Of a stretch of DNA of 64,000 bases, positions 8,276 through 16,937 are shown piece by piece. How positions within the stretch are numbered: position 1 is the stretch's first letter; every line of letters starts with the position of its first letter. Both the position numbers and the translations under genes were made by a program. Source of the stretch: SLDF01 sp964537925. Lineage in GTDB: Bacteria > Bacteroidota > Bacteroidia > Chitinophagales > Saprospiraceae. Location: NCBI GenBank assembly GCA_964537925.1, contig CAZICV010000001.1, forward strand, positions 744,001 through 808,000, given 5' to 3'. The notes under the pieces are model-generated. The model was not told the origin of the DNA. It was given only the letters and a program-made list of their open reading frames with translations, and did no database searches.

Positions 8276-10285
8276 ATGCAGTTTTTATTCCCAGGCTTTT
8301 TCATTGCTCTAGCAGCGCTGGCTATACCGGTGCTGATACACTTGTTCTACTTCCGCAGATTCAAGCGTGTCTATTTCACCAATGTGCGCTTCCTGAAAGA
8401 GCTCAAGGAGGAGACCTCCAGCAGGTCCCGCCTCCGCAACCTGCTGGTCCTGCTGATGCGTATGCTGGCGTTGGCTTTCCTGGTATTTGCATTCGTACAA
8501 CCCTTCCTCACGGACAGTAAGGAGACGGACACCAGGCCCAGGGCAGTGAGCATATTCGTTGACAACTCCTTCAGCATGAGCGCCATGAGCCAGGACCTGC
8601 CGCTTGTAGAACGGGCCAGGCAACGTGCGCTGGAGATACTGGAAGCCTACGGCGAGGCAGACCGGTTCCACATCATCACCCATGATCTGCTGCCCGTGCA
8701 CCAGCGGCTCGTAGATAAAAACACCGCTCGCGGATTCATACAGGAAGTAGCTGTGACGCCCCAGGTACGCGACCTCTCCGTGATACACGAGCGGCAGATC
8801 CGGATCCTGGAAGAGACTGAGGGCGTGAAGCCGGTCGCCTATATGATCTCCGACTTCCAGGAAAGCATCACAGATCTCTCCGACAGCTCGGGGATCACTA
8901 CCAGCCTGGTGCCGCTGAGGGCCGTCCAGGAGAAAAATCTCTCACTGGACTCATGCTGGTTCGAGTCTCCTGTGGTCCTGTCAGGAGAAACAGCCAGGCT
9001 CCTCGTCAGAGTGACCAATTACGACATCAACGATGCTGAGAATATACGTGTGTCGCTGGACTACGGAGGTACTTCCAAGCCCGTAGGTTCTATCAATATC
9101 CCGGCAGGCGCCTCTGTCACCGATACACTCTCCGTGCATATCGGCGGCACAGGCTGGCAACAACTGACCGTCGAGATCAGCGACTACCCGATCCAGTTTG
9201 ACGACAAATACTATATGGCTTTCGAAGCGCCGGAAAAGATCGATGTGCTGGCTCTGCACGACCAGTCGCCGGACAACAATGTTGCCGCAGCCTTCAAGGC
9301 TTCGCCACAGTTTGAACTGCGGCAGCAAAATATCCAGCAGATCGACTACGCGGCTTTACCGGGCTACAAACTGGCGGTACTGACAGACAGCAGGCAGATC
9401 AGCAGCGGGCTTTCGGCCCAGCTGGTACAACTGGTCAATGAAGGGAGCAATGTGATCCTGTTTCCGGGCCGCGACGCACAAACCGGCGGGATCAACCATT
9501 TTCTCACGGCAGCAGGTGCACAACCGCTGGGCGCATACCAGCAGGGTGAGTTTCAGGTATCGGATGCCAATACACAGGCCTTTGTCTTCCGCGATGTGTT
9601 CGAACGCACACCGGGCAACCTCAAACTCCCTGCCGTACAGGGGCGCTATGCACTGCGTGCCGGGAGCGGCGAAGTACTCATGCGCTTCAGGGATGGCACA
9701 GCTTTCCTGGTAGCCTACCCGGCCGGCAAAGGATTCGTCTATGTCTGCGCAGCGCCGTTGGACACCCGCGTGAGCAATTTCAGCCAACAGGCCGAATGGT
9801 TCATTCCTTTCCTCTATCGTGCAGTCCTGCAACGCTCAGGCGGCGGACCTGCAGCCTACCGGATCGGAGGCGACGAACAGATCGAACTGGACCTGCCCAG
9901 GAACCGGGGCGACATGACCTATCGTATGACGGGTCCGTCCGAGTTCATCCCCTCGGTAGAGCCCCGCGGCAACAAAGCCATTCTCCGGGTCTTCAACCAG
10001 GTACATACCGCAGGATTCTACAGGCTCACTGCAGGGCAGGAAGCTGCGGAGACTATACTGGCCTTCAACTACGACCGGCAGGAAAGTAATCCCGCCTGCT
10101 GGAAAACAGAAGATCTGGCAGCCAGGTACCCGGACTACAAGATACTCGACCAGGTGGCTACTGCGGGTTTTTCGGAGCTGGTCTCGGAGCAGGACAGAGG
10201 CACTGCATTGTGGCGGATTTGTTTAATTTTGGCCCTGATGTTCTTATTAGCTGAAGTGTGCCTGCTTCGCTTCTGGAAAGCATAA
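8276..10285 (+). CDS. BatA-domain / von Willebrand A-like membrane protein
   Basis: 669 residues from the ATG at 8276, chosen because the protein then starts with the canonical BatA N-terminus (FLFPGFFIALAALAIPVLIHL) followed by a basic loop and a second membrane helix (LALAFLVFAFVQPFL). A vWA-like domain follows, with a metal-binding DNSFSMS motif near residue 100. A long beta-rich periplasmic region then leads to a C-terminal membrane helix (ICLILALMFLLAEVCLL). Homologues are common in Bacteroidota beside a dihydroorotase-like gene and a DUF4199 gene, as here. They are related to the Bat aerotolerance proteins but lack an assigned function. The next gene begins 18 bp later, suggesting an operon. 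Confidence 0.85.
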   Translation: MQFLFPGFFIALAALAIPVLIHLFYFRRFKRVYFTNVRFLKELKEETSSRSRLRNLLVLLMRMLALAFLVFAFVQPFLTDSKETDTRPRAVSIFVDNSFSMSAMSQDLPLVERARQRALEILEAYGEADRFHIITHDLLPVHQRLVDKNTARGFIQEVAVTPQVRDLSVIHERQIRILEETEGVKPVAYMISDFQESITDLSDSSGITTSLVPLRAVQEKNLSLDSCWFESPVVLSGETARLLVRVTNYDINDAENIRVSLDYGGTSKPVGSINIPAGASVTDTLSVHIGGTGWQQLTVEISDYPIQFDDKYYMAFEAPEKIDVLALHDQSPDNNVAAAFKASPQFELRQQNIQQIDYAALPGYKLAVLTDSRQISSGLSAQLVQLVNEGSNVILFPGRDAQTGGINHFLTAAGAQPLGAYQQGEFQVSDANTQAFVFRDVFERTPGNLKLPAVQGRYALRAGSGEVLMRFRDGTAFLVAYPAGKGFVYVCAAPLDTRVSNFSQQAEWFIPFLYRAVLQRSGGGPAAYRIGGDEQIELDLPRNRGDMTYRMTGPSEFIPSVEPRGNKAILRVFNQVHTAGFYRLTAGQEAAETILAFNYDRQESNPACWKTEDLAARYPDYKILDQVATAGFSELVSEQDRGTALWRICLILALMFLLAEVCLLRFWKA

Positions 10286-10303
10286 AACTCACACCCCCGA
10301 CTA

Positions 10304-11575
10304 ATGCGCCTACTACTCAAGCGTGCGACGATATGTGACAAGCGTTCGCCCCATCACCTGCAGACCAGGGATCTGCTCATCGAAGACGGGAAGATATCCG
10401 CTATAGGCCAGTCGCTCCAGTCGCCCGGAGCCCGGGAACTGGAAGCCGGGGATACGTTCATCACGCCAGGGTGGTTCGACATGGGGGTCAAAGGTGGAGA
10501 GCCGGGTGACGAACGGATAGAGACTATATCCAGCCTGCTGTCGGCAGCCGCTGCCGGGGGCTTTACGGGCGTAGCGCTCTTCCCGGATACCATCTCACCG
10601 GTACACAGCCAGTCCGAGGTACAATTCCTGCTGAAAAGAGCTGAAGGAGAACCCTGCAGGTTATACCCCATCGGGGCGTTGTCGCATGGCACCGAAGGCA
10701 AGGAACTTGCAGAGCTGCTGGACATGCTTGGATCAGGGGCGATTGCCATCTCCGACGGCCTCAAGCCGGTACAGCACGGCGGTCTGCTGCTTCGCGCATT
10801 GCAGTATTTGCTGCAGGCCGATGTACCCGTCGTACATTGGCCGATGGACAAGCAGGTCTTCCCCGGCGGCCAGGTACATGAAAGCGCATTCAGCACTGCC
10901 CTCGGCATGCGCGGAATACCTTCCATTGCCGAAACAATGATGATGCAACGGGATATAGAGCTGCTTAGATACTCGGGGTCCAAGCTGCACTTCATGCCGG
11001 TCAGCACCGCTGAAGGAGTCGCATTGATACGGGCGGCCAAACAGGCAGGACTGCGCGTCAGCGCCGCCGTTTCGGCCTGGCACCTTGCATTCGATGAGCA
11101 GGCCGTAGGAGACTTTGACAGTCTCTTCAAACTGGCGCCTCCGCTGCGCAGTCAAGCTGACCGCGACGCTCTGATAGAAGGAGTAGCGGACGGAACCATC
11201 GATGCCATATTTTCACTGCATGTCCCTGTAGCTCCCGAGCACAAGATGCTTGAGTTCCCATACGCGAAGCCCGGCGCCATCAGTCTGCAGACAGCCGTAG
11301 CCTTGTCTATCGAGGCCCTGTCCCACAAGCTACCCCTGGAAGACATATTGGAAAAATGGTCCATTGCTCCCAAAAGCATATACGGACTGGATACACCTGT
11401 AATCGACGAGGGACAGCCTGCCGACCTGACCTGGTTTGACACTGGATCGGACACCGTCTTGTCAAAAAGCAGCAACCTGTCCCTGTCTGAAAATTCGCCT
11501 TTATTCGGGCGCAGCATGAAAGGCGCTGTACTCGGCACACTGTTAGGAACCACCGGTTCCGGCGACCTGCGATAA
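10304..11575 (+). CDS. Dihydroorotase-like amidohydrolase lacking the metal-binding HxH motif
   Basis: 423 residues, the normal length of class I dihydroorotase, with the family framework intact: DLLIEDGKISAIG, an ITPGWFDMG strand, TGVALFPDT, and a C-terminal PADLTWFD beta-sandwich. The residues that bind the two catalytic metals are replaced. The HxH after the first beta strand (normally DxHxHxREPG) reads DMGVKGGEPG at residues 59-68, and the late SDHAP-type segment reads SLHVPVAPEHK. It is probably not an active hydrolase. Known non-catalytic homologues (pseudo-DHOase, PyrC') support aspartate transcarbamoylase structurally; whether that applies here is unknown. The true pyrC is not in the window. 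It sits between the BatA-like and DUF4199 genes. Confidence 0.85.
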   Translation: MRLLLKRATICDKRSPHHLQTRDLLIEDGKISAIGQSLQSPGARELEAGDTFITPGWFDMGVKGGEPGDERIETISSLLSAAAAGGFTGVALFPDTISPVHSQSEVQFLLKRAEGEPCRLYPIGALSHGTEGKELAELLDMLGSGAIAISDGLKPVQHGGLLLRALQYLLQADVPVVHWPMDKQVFPGGQVHESAFSTALGMRGIPSIAETMMMQRDIELLRYSGSKLHFMPVSTAEGVALIRAAKQAGLRVSAAVSAWHLAFDEQAVGDFDSLFKLAPPLRSQADRDALIEGVADGTIDAIFSLHVPVAPEHKMLEFPYAKPGAISLQTAVALSIEALSHKLPLEDILEKWSIAPKSIYGLDTPVIDEGQPADLTWFDTGSDTVLSKSSNLSLSENSPLFGRSMKGAVLGTLLGTTGSGDLR

Positions 11576-11605
11576 GAAGATTTTCACTATCTTTAAAAGA
11601 AAAAA

Positions 11606-12160
11606 ATGGAAAACCTCCACCCGATACCAGAGAAAGCCCCTGTCGGGCCGGTTGTACAGCGATACGGCCTGCTCCTGGGGCTGGCCGTCATTGCTATTAT
11701 GCTGGTCAGCCAGTTGATGGGTATCGGCCCCGAAAGCTCTTCTACGACGAGTACGATATTGCAGATAGTGCAGGCAGGCTTGATCGGTTTCATCCTTTAC
11801 CAGGCTTTGCTTACCTACCGCGATCGCCTGAATCACGGCCAGCTAAGTGTAGGTACAGGTTTTTTCATCGGCTTTCTGACCTCGCTGATCGCGTCCGCGA
11901 TCGCTGCAGTTTTCACTTACATCTTTTACAAGTTCCTCAGCCCCGGCACATTGGAGGAAATGAAAAACGTCGCTATTGCTACCGTCGAGGAACAGGCCAA
12001 CGTCAGCGAAGAGCAATATGAAATGAGCGTCAAGGTACTCGAATGGATGATGATGCCTTCCGTCCTGGCATTTACCAGCGGAGTGATGTTCCTTATTCTC
12101 GGCTCCGTGATCGGGCTTGTCGTAGCGCTGGTCCTGAAGCGCGCCGGAAACCTCTCCTGA
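11606..12160 (+). CDS. DUF4199-family membrane protein
   Basis: 184 residues with about four hydrophobic helices (LLLGLAVIAIMLVSQL, ILQIVQAGLIGFILY, a central GFFIGFLTSLIASAIAAVF, and a C-terminal ILGSVIGLVVALVLKR). The GQLSVGTGFFIGFLTSLIAS segment is the hallmark of DUF4199, a Bacteroidota family of unknown function commonly found next to a DPM1-like glycosyltransferase, as here. An acidic loop between the last two helices (residues ~118-145) should face the periplasm. A second DUF4199 protein follows 24 bp downstream. Their adjacency to GT2 enzymes suggests a helper role in lipid-linked glycan transfer, but that is inference only. Confidence 0.8.
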   Translation: MENLHPIPEKAPVGPVVQRYGLLLGLAVIAIMLVSQLMGIGPESSSTTSTILQIVQAGLIGFILYQALLTYRDRLNHGQLSVGTGFFIGFLTSLIASAIAAVFTYIFYKFLSPGTLEEMKNVAIATVEEQANVSEEQYEMSVKVLEWMMMPSVLAFTSGVMFLILGSVIGLVVALVLKRAGNLS

Positions 12161-12184
12161 CATATCCTAAAAGCACTTTTTTAC

Positions 12185-12727
12185 GTGGATTTAAAAAGAA
12201 CAGGCATACGCTTCGGCATCATTGCCGGTGTACTGACAGTATTGGTCTCTATTGGCGCATACTGGATCAACAAAGAGCTTTATTTCAGCACCTGGCCGTC
12301 GGTGATCGTCTGGATCATATACCTGTACTGTATGCGTCAGGCGAGTATCGACACACGTCGTATCTACCGGAGCCAGGTCGACGTCACCGAGCAGCCTTAT
12401 CATTTTTCGCTTGCTTTGCAGCCTCCTTTTCTTGTTTACCTGATCGCCAGTGTATTTTACTATCTCCAGTATTATGCCATGTTCAACTGGATCGATCCCG
12501 GTATGACCCAGGTCGCCCAGGATATAGCCGTATCCACGCTGACCAATATGGACAAGTACCTCGGAGGTTTTCTCGACCAGGACAAGCTGGATATGATGAT
12601 AGAAGCTGCCCAGAATTCAGACTACTCTGTGACACTCGGCGGTACGCTGTTCAATCTGGCTTCCGGTCTCATCGGAGGCTTCCTGATTTCCTGTATCTTT
12701 GCGCTCGTATTCAGGACCGCTAAATAG
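12185..12727 (+). CDS. Second DUF4199-family membrane protein (GTG start)
   Basis: 180 residues starting at a GTG at 12185; no ATG gives a full first helix, and this start leaves a 24-bp gap to the upstream gene. Topology matches the preceding DUF4199 protein: four hydrophobic segments, the first at residues 8-25 and the last at SGLIGGFLISCIFALVF, with a periplasmic loop around DKYLGGFLDQDKLDMMIE. Identity to its neighbour is low, so this is an old duplication or a pair of subunits. It ends 5 bp before the DPM1-like glycosyltransferase gene, strongly suggesting co-translation. Confidence 0.75.
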   Translation: MDLKRTGIRFGIIAGVLTVLVSIGAYWINKELYFSTWPSVIVWIIYLYCMRQASIDTRRIYRSQVDVTEQPYHFSLALQPPFLVYLIASVFYYLQYYAMFNWIDPGMTQVAQDIAVSTLTNMDKYLGGFLDQDKLDMMIEAAQNSDYSVTLGGTLFNLASGLIGGFLISCIFALVFRTAK

Positions 12728-12732
12728 CTGGC

Positions 12733-13674
12733 ATGCCCGATCTCTCCATTGTCGTCCCACTCTACAACGAGGCAGAGTCCCTCCCGGAACTGGAACGCTG
12801 GATACGCCAGGTCTGTACGGAGCATAAATTTGACTATGAAGTGATTTTCGTAGACGACGGCAGCACGGATGGCTCCTGGCAGGTACTGGAGGACCTGAGC
12901 AGCCGCTACCCGCAAAACAGGTGTATCAAGTTTCGCCGCAACTACGGCAAATCCGCCGCATTGGACACAGCTTTCAAACGCTGCCGGGGCAACGTAGTGA
13001 TCACGATGGACGCTGACCTGCAGGACTCTCCCGACGAGATACCTGCACTGTACGATATGGTCCTGAACCAGGGATATGACCTGGTTTCGGGCTGGAAACG
13101 CAGACGCTACGACCCGATCAGCAAGACCTTGCCTTCCCGCTTTTTCAACAAGATCACACGGGCGATGAGCAAGATAGACCTGCATGACTTCAACTGCGGG
13201 CTCAAGGCCTACAGGCTCGAGGTTGTACAGAACATCGATGTATACGGCGAGATGCACCGCTATATACCGGTGATCGCCAAATGGTCCGGTTTCCAGAAGA
13301 TCGGCGAAAAAGAGGTCGAGCACAGGGCGCGTAAATACGGCGTATCCAAGTTTGGGCTCGAGCGTTTCATCAACGGGTTCCTGGACCTGCTGACGATTTT
13401 CTTTGTCGGCAAATTCGGCAAAAAGCCGATGCACTTCTTCGGTACACTGGGCACTATGTCGTTCTTTCTCGGCATATTGGTCCTGATCTATCTCAGTATA
13501 GAGAAACTGTTCTTCCAGGTAGGTGGTATCGCTACCAGGCCGCTCTTCTACTTCGGCATACTCACTGTGATCCTGGGTGCCCAGTTGTTCCTGACCGGAT
13601 TCCTGGCTGAGCTCATCGCGCGCAACAACCTGGGCAAGGACCAGTACCAGATAGAAAAAGAACTCGGTAAATGA
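12733..13674 (+). CDS. GT2 glycosyltransferase, DPM1/GtrB/ArnC-like with C-terminal membrane helices
   Basis: 313 residues. The GT-A domain has SIVVPLYNEAESL at the N-terminus, FVDDGSTDGS at 39-48, and the metal-binding DAD at 93-95 in MDADLQDSPDEI. The region NCGLKAYRLEV with GEMHRYIPV is typical of polyprenyl-phosphate glycosyltransferases. Two C-terminal membrane hairpins (residues ~235-260 and ~270-300) match GtrB/ArnC enzymes, which transfer a sugar from a nucleotide donor to undecaprenyl phosphate on the cytoplasmic side of the inner membrane. The stop overlaps the start of the next glycosyltransferase (ATGA). Confidence 0.92.
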   Translation: MPDLSIVVPLYNEAESLPELERWIRQVCTEHKFDYEVIFVDDGSTDGSWQVLEDLSSRYPQNRCIKFRRNYGKSAALDTAFKRCRGNVVITMDADLQDSPDEIPALYDMVLNQGYDLVSGWKRRRYDPISKTLPSRFFNKITRAMSKIDLHDFNCGLKAYRLEVVQNIDVYGEMHRYIPVIAKWSGFQKIGEKEVEHRARKYGVSKFGLERFINGFLDLLTIFFVGKFGKKPMHFFGTLGTMSFFLGILVLIYLSIEKLFFQVGGIATRPLFYFGILTVILGAQLFLTGFLAELIARNNLGKDQYQIEKELGK

Positions 13675-14669
13675 TCCGCTATTCGGTGATCGTACCGGTA
13701 TATAACAGACCCGACGAAGTCAGAGAACTGCTCAACAGCCTGTTGCTCGCCCGGTATAGCAGCTCCTGGGAGCTCCTGCTCATAGAGGACGGCTCTGACA
13801 GGCCCTCTGCCGACATTGCCGCCGCCTACATGGACCGCCTGCCGGTCCGGTATTACAGTAAACCCAATTCCGGGCCAGGTCCCACCCGCAATTACGGTGC
13901 TGCCTATGCAACCGGCGAATACCTGGTATTCCTGGACAGTGACGTGCTGGTACCTCCCGGTTATTTTGCTGCGATCGACGATCGGCTCAGCAGCGATCCG
14001 CTGGATGCTTTCGGCGGACCAGATGCCGCGCATGAATCCTTCACGCTGATGCAAAAGGCGATCAACTATGCCATGACAGGTCTCTGGACCACCGGTGGTA
14101 TACGAGGAGGAAACGAACGGGCGGACAAGTTTTATCCGCGCAGTTTCAATATGGGCATTCGGCGCACCGTATTCGAGGCACTTGGCGGCTTCTCCGCCAT
14201 GCGTTTCGGGGAGGACATAGATCTCAGCCTGCGGATCATACGCGGCGGGTACCGGAGCGGGCTGATAAAGGACGCATTCGTGTACCATAAGCGCCGGACA
14301 GACCTGAAAAAATTCTTCAAGCAGGTATTCAACTCGGGGATCGCACGTATCCACCTGGCAGCCAGGCACCCCGGGTCCATGAAATGGGTGCACACTGCAC
14401 CCGCCGTCTTTGTAACAGGTTCGCTGGCGCTGATAATAGCAGGCATACTGTGGGACGTACGCTGGTTCGTACCCCTGCTGTGCTATTGTATGCTCCTGTT
14501 TGCCGACGCCTGGCGCTCAAGCGGATCTGCCTCGGTCGCGGTCCGGGCCATAGCCGCCGGTTGGGTACAGCTCTGGGGATACGGATCAGGCTTCCTGTAT
14601 GGAATATTCAGCAGATATTTGTTTGGGAAAGGGGAGCGCGGAGCTTTTGAAAAGAACTTCTACGAATAG
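13671..14669 (+). CDS. GT2 family glycosyltransferase with C-terminal membrane region
   Basis: 332 residues. GT-A features are SVIVPVYNRPDEV at the N-terminus, a donor-binding acidic pair IEDGSDRP near 38-45, the DxD-like DSD at 89-91, and a catalytic-base candidate ED at 180-181 in RFGEDIDLSLR. Residues ~245-310 hold three hydrophobic helices, so the enzyme is membrane attached. The acceptor is unknown; the flanking polyprenyl-phosphate glycosyltransferase and heptose genes suggest a cell-envelope glycan. Its ATG overlaps the upstream stop by 4 bp, and gmhA starts 8 bp after its stop. Confidence 0.88.
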   Translation: MIRYSVIVPVYNRPDEVRELLNSLLLARYSSSWELLLIEDGSDRPSADIAAAYMDRLPVRYYSKPNSGPGPTRNYGAAYATGEYLVFLDSDVLVPPGYFAAIDDRLSSDPLDAFGGPDAAHESFTLMQKAINYAMTGLWTTGGIRGGNERADKFYPRSFNMGIRRTVFEALGGFSAMRFGEDIDLSLRIIRGGYRSGLIKDAFVYHKRRTDLKKFFKQVFNSGIARIHLAARHPGSMKWVHTAPAVFVTGSLALIIAGILWDVRWFVPLLCYCMLLFADAWRSSGSASVAVRAIAAGWVQLWGYGSGFLYGIFSRYLFGKGERGAFEKNFYE

Positions 14670-14676
14670 CAGGCAG

Positions 14677-15258
14677 ATGGAAGCAAAGATCACAGAAGGA
14701 CTGAATGAGCACCTCGGTGTTTTCAGGCGCATAAGCGCCGACGCGGAGCTGCTGGGCCGCATATCCGAAGCCGCCGGGCTTATCATCGCATGTTATCAAG
14801 CGGGCGGAAAGGTACTGCTATGCGGCAATGGAGGATCGGCGGGCGATGCACAGCATATCGCTGCAGAGCTGAGCGGGCGTTTTCGCAAAGACCGCCCGCC
14901 GCTGTATGCCGAGGCCCTGCATGTCAACACCTCTTATATGACAGCCGTGAGCAACGACTATCACTTCAGGGAAGTCTACAGCCGTATGATCGAGGCCTGC
15001 GGAAAACCGGGTGATATCCTGGTCGCTATCTCCACATCCGGCAACTCCGAGAATGTCCTGCAGGCTGCTCGCCAGGCGCAGGGCCAGGGCATGACGGTCG
15101 TAGCGCTGACAGGCGGACAGGGTGGCGCACTGGCCGGTCTCTGTGATACCTGGCTGGGTATACCTTCGGACGATGTGCCCCGTATCCAGGAAGCGCATAT
15201 CTTCATAGGACATACGATCTGTGAGCTAGTCGAATCCACCCTGTTCCCCGATGCATGA
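14677..15258 (+). CDS. gmhA: Sedoheptulose-7-phosphate isomerase GmhA
   Basis: 193 residues from the ATG at 14677, chosen over an upstream start overlapping the glycosyltransferase because E. coli GmhA has 192 residues and the alignment begins here. The SIS-domain phosphosugar motif CGNGGSAGDAQH (49-60), AISTSGNSENVL and the C-terminal EAHIFIGHTICELVE with the catalytic-base histidine are all present. The enzyme converts sedoheptulose 7-phosphate to D-glycero-D-manno-heptose 7-phosphate, the first step of ADP- or GDP-heptose synthesis for LPS or other glycans. It overlaps gmhB by 8 bp. The kinase/nucleotidyltransferase step (hldE or hddA/C) is not in the window. Confidence 0.93.
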   Translation: MEAKITEGLNEHLGVFRRISADAELLGRISEAAGLIIACYQAGGKVLLCGNGGSAGDAQHIAAELSGRFRKDRPPLYAEALHVNTSYMTAVSNDYHFREVYSRMIEACGKPGDILVAISTSGNSENVLQAARQAQGQGMTVVALTGGQGGALAGLCDTWLGIPSDDVPRIQEAHIFIGHTICELVESTLFPDA

Positions 15259-15826
15259 AACGATGATCCTCAACCCGCTCTTCCGGTCGTACAGGACTAT
15301 TTTCCTGGACCGGGACGGAGTGCTCAACCGCAGATTGCCCGATGCCTATGTGCGTAGCCGGGCAGAATGGGAATGGTTGCCGGGAGCATGCGAAGCCATC
15401 GCGACCATTGCGGCTCTTATGGAACGGGTCATACTGGTCACCAACCAGCAGGGGATCGGCAAGGGCCTGATGACTACTTCAGACCTGGATACCATCCACC
15501 AACACATGCTTACAGATATCCGCAACGCCGGAGGCAGGCTGGACGCGGTCTATCACTGTCCCGATCTACGGAACCAGACACCCAATTGCAGGAAGCCCGG
15601 CCCCGGGATGGCGCTTCTGGCCAGGAGAGATTTCCCTGAGATCGACTTTCACACCTCTATCATGGTCGGCGATATGCCCGATGATATTCTTTTCGGTCGG
15701 CAACTGGGTATGTACACCATACAATGCGGCGACGAGCTCACAAGAGACGATGCCATACCGGACAACAGGATCAGTTCACTGGCAGGGCTGCCCGACCTGC
15801 TGACAGCTCCTCCGGTAAAAAAGTAA
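15251..15826 (+). CDS. gmhB: D-glycero-D-manno-heptose 1,7-bisphosphate phosphatase GmhB (HAD family)
   Basis: 191 residues. The HAD nucleophile motif is IFLDRDGVLN with Asp20 and Asp22. Motif II is LVTNQQGIGKG, and the last motif is VGDMPDDILFG. A Cys-containing loop (HCPDLRNQTPNCRKP) corresponds to the zinc loop of GmhB, although with fewer cysteines than the E. coli enzyme. The enzyme removes the C1 phosphate of heptose 1,7-bisphosphate. It overlaps gmhA by 8 bp, so the two steps are coupled. The start could also be the ATG at residue 5. The stop codon lies within the base of a terminator hairpin. Confidence 0.92.
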   Translation: MHETMILNPLFRSYRTIFLDRDGVLNRRLPDAYVRSRAEWEWLPGACEAIATIAALMERVILVTNQQGIGKGLMTTSDLDTIHQHMLTDIRNAGGRLDAVYHCPDLRNQTPNCRKPGPGMALLARRDFPEIDFHTSIMVGDMPDDILFGRQLGMYTIQCGDELTRDDAIPDNRISSLAGLPDLLTAPPVKK

Positions 15827-15855
15827 CGGCCGGCAGAGAATCTCCGCCAGCCGTT
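15825..15855. terminator. Bidirectional hairpin terminator between gmhB and the PepSY-like gene
   Basis: Near-perfect 15-bp stem (AACGGCCGGCAGAGA against TCTCCGCCAGCCGTT, two wobble positions) between convergent genes. On the minus strand it is followed by a T6 run; on the plus strand GGTTTTATTA follows 6 bp later. It can end both transcripts. Confidence 0.85.
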
Positions 15856-15877
15856 CCGAAGGTTTTATTATCGCTAT

Positions 15878-16309
15878 TTACCCGTCGATCCGCAGGAAAT
15901 TGCCTGACTTGTCAAACTTCAGTTCCAGGCCTGTATTCAGCCTTACCTCCTGTTCGCGGTCGTCCAGTTCCCAGGCGATGATATACAGATCTGGGTATTG
16001 CGCAGTCACATAGCTCAGTATCTTTTCGGGGATGACACCATCCGGCAACCGCTCCTGTGATTCGATGCTTGTACACTCGCCTTTCCTGTTGAAGTCCAGG
16101 TCTATCCCGCCGTCAAGCAGAACATCATATGTGACCACAAGACCGTCGCGGTCCTTCACTACCTGTGTGACGGTCCTTCCTGGAAAATGTGTGGACAGGA
16201 AACTGCGTGCGGCCTCAGGCAGTTCGCCGCTGCCTATGACACTCTCTTTGTCGCAACTCATGAAAAACAAAGGCAGTGCAAGCAAAAGGAAAAAAGAAAC
16301 TCTTTTCAT
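15878..16309 (-). CDS. PepSY-like (DUF2874/BLIP-type) lipoprotein
   Basis: 143 residues with a lipoprotein signal peptide (FFMSC, Cys19). Two similar ~60-residue repeats follow, each with a helix and beta-hairpin pattern: LPEAARSFLSTHFPG...VTQVVKDRDGLVVTYDV and IPEKILSYVTAQYPD...AWELDDREQEVRL, the layout of PepSY-like proteins of Bacteroidota. Exported proteins of this type are thought to bind or inhibit periplasmic partners, but no activity is established. It lies beside a second PepSY-like gene and a two-component system on the same strand. Confidence 0.85.
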   Translation of the reverse strand: MKRVSFFLLLALPLFFMSCDKESVIGSGELPEAARSFLSTHFPGRTVTQVVKDRDGLVVTYDVLLDGGIDLDFNRKGECTSIESQERLPDGVIPEKILSYVTAQYPDLYIIAWELDDREQEVRLNTGLELKFDKSGNFLRIDG

Positions 16310-16418
16310 GTTTCAGAATCGTTTTATGATGAGATAATAATACCGGATGCCAGGCATCCGGTTATGTGGCCGGGCACAAAGAACCCGTATCCAGTGTGTG
16401 CTTGTGAAAGAGACCGGC

Positions 16419-16853
16419 TTAATCCGGCCGTTTTTCCAGCAGTTTGCCCGTGGCGTCAAAGACCAGGCTGCGGTCTTCTTCACCCCGTTCTATCTCCACG
16501 ACATAGATGGTTCGGCCCTTCTCGTCGATCTGATCGGCATCGTCTATCCGGTATCCCGCAAACTGATCTTTGATCTGGGATTTAACAGCTTTGGGCAGCT
16601 TTTTCACAGGGATATCCTGCTTGTGCCTGACTACCTGGCCCTGGGGATTGATCCAGACCTCATGATCATACCGCCCTATATCAAACTCCACTTCATAGAG
16701 CCCGTCTTTTTGTTCCCACTCTACGTCACTGGCCTTGCTGAAACGCTGTTGAAATGTATTTAGTACGACAGATGGCACCTGGCTCCTCGGGATGCCCTGT
16801 GCACAGGATGTACCTGCAACGAAGATGCAGGCTACCAGCAATATCTCCTTCAT
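16419..16853 (-). CDS. PepSY-like periplasmic protein
   Basis: 144 residues from the ATG at 16853, chosen because it starts a signal peptide (EILLVACIFVAGTSCAQG); an upstream in-frame start would add a non-signal stretch. The mature part has two PepSY-like units: VPSVVLNTFQQRFSKASDVEWEQ with YEVEFDIG, then LPKAVKSQIKDQFAG with YVVEIERG. The Asp/Glu-rich strands and repeated layout match the neighbouring lipoprotein, though direct identity is modest. It lies 85 bp downstream of the histidine kinase gene on the same strand. Confidence 0.85.
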   Translation of the reverse strand: MKEILLVACIFVAGTSCAQGIPRSQVPSVVLNTFQQRFSKASDVEWEQKDGLYEVEFDIGRYDHEVWINPQGQVVRHKQDIPVKKLPKAVKSQIKDQFAGYRIDDADQIDEKGRTIYVVEIERGEEDRSLVFDATGKLLEKRPD

Positions 16854-16937
16854 ATCTTTGTTTTTGGGGTTCAGGAAATCAAAAGAACAATACAACAAAG
16901 TAAAGGAGGGAATCCGGAAAGAATCGGGAACGGCCAT

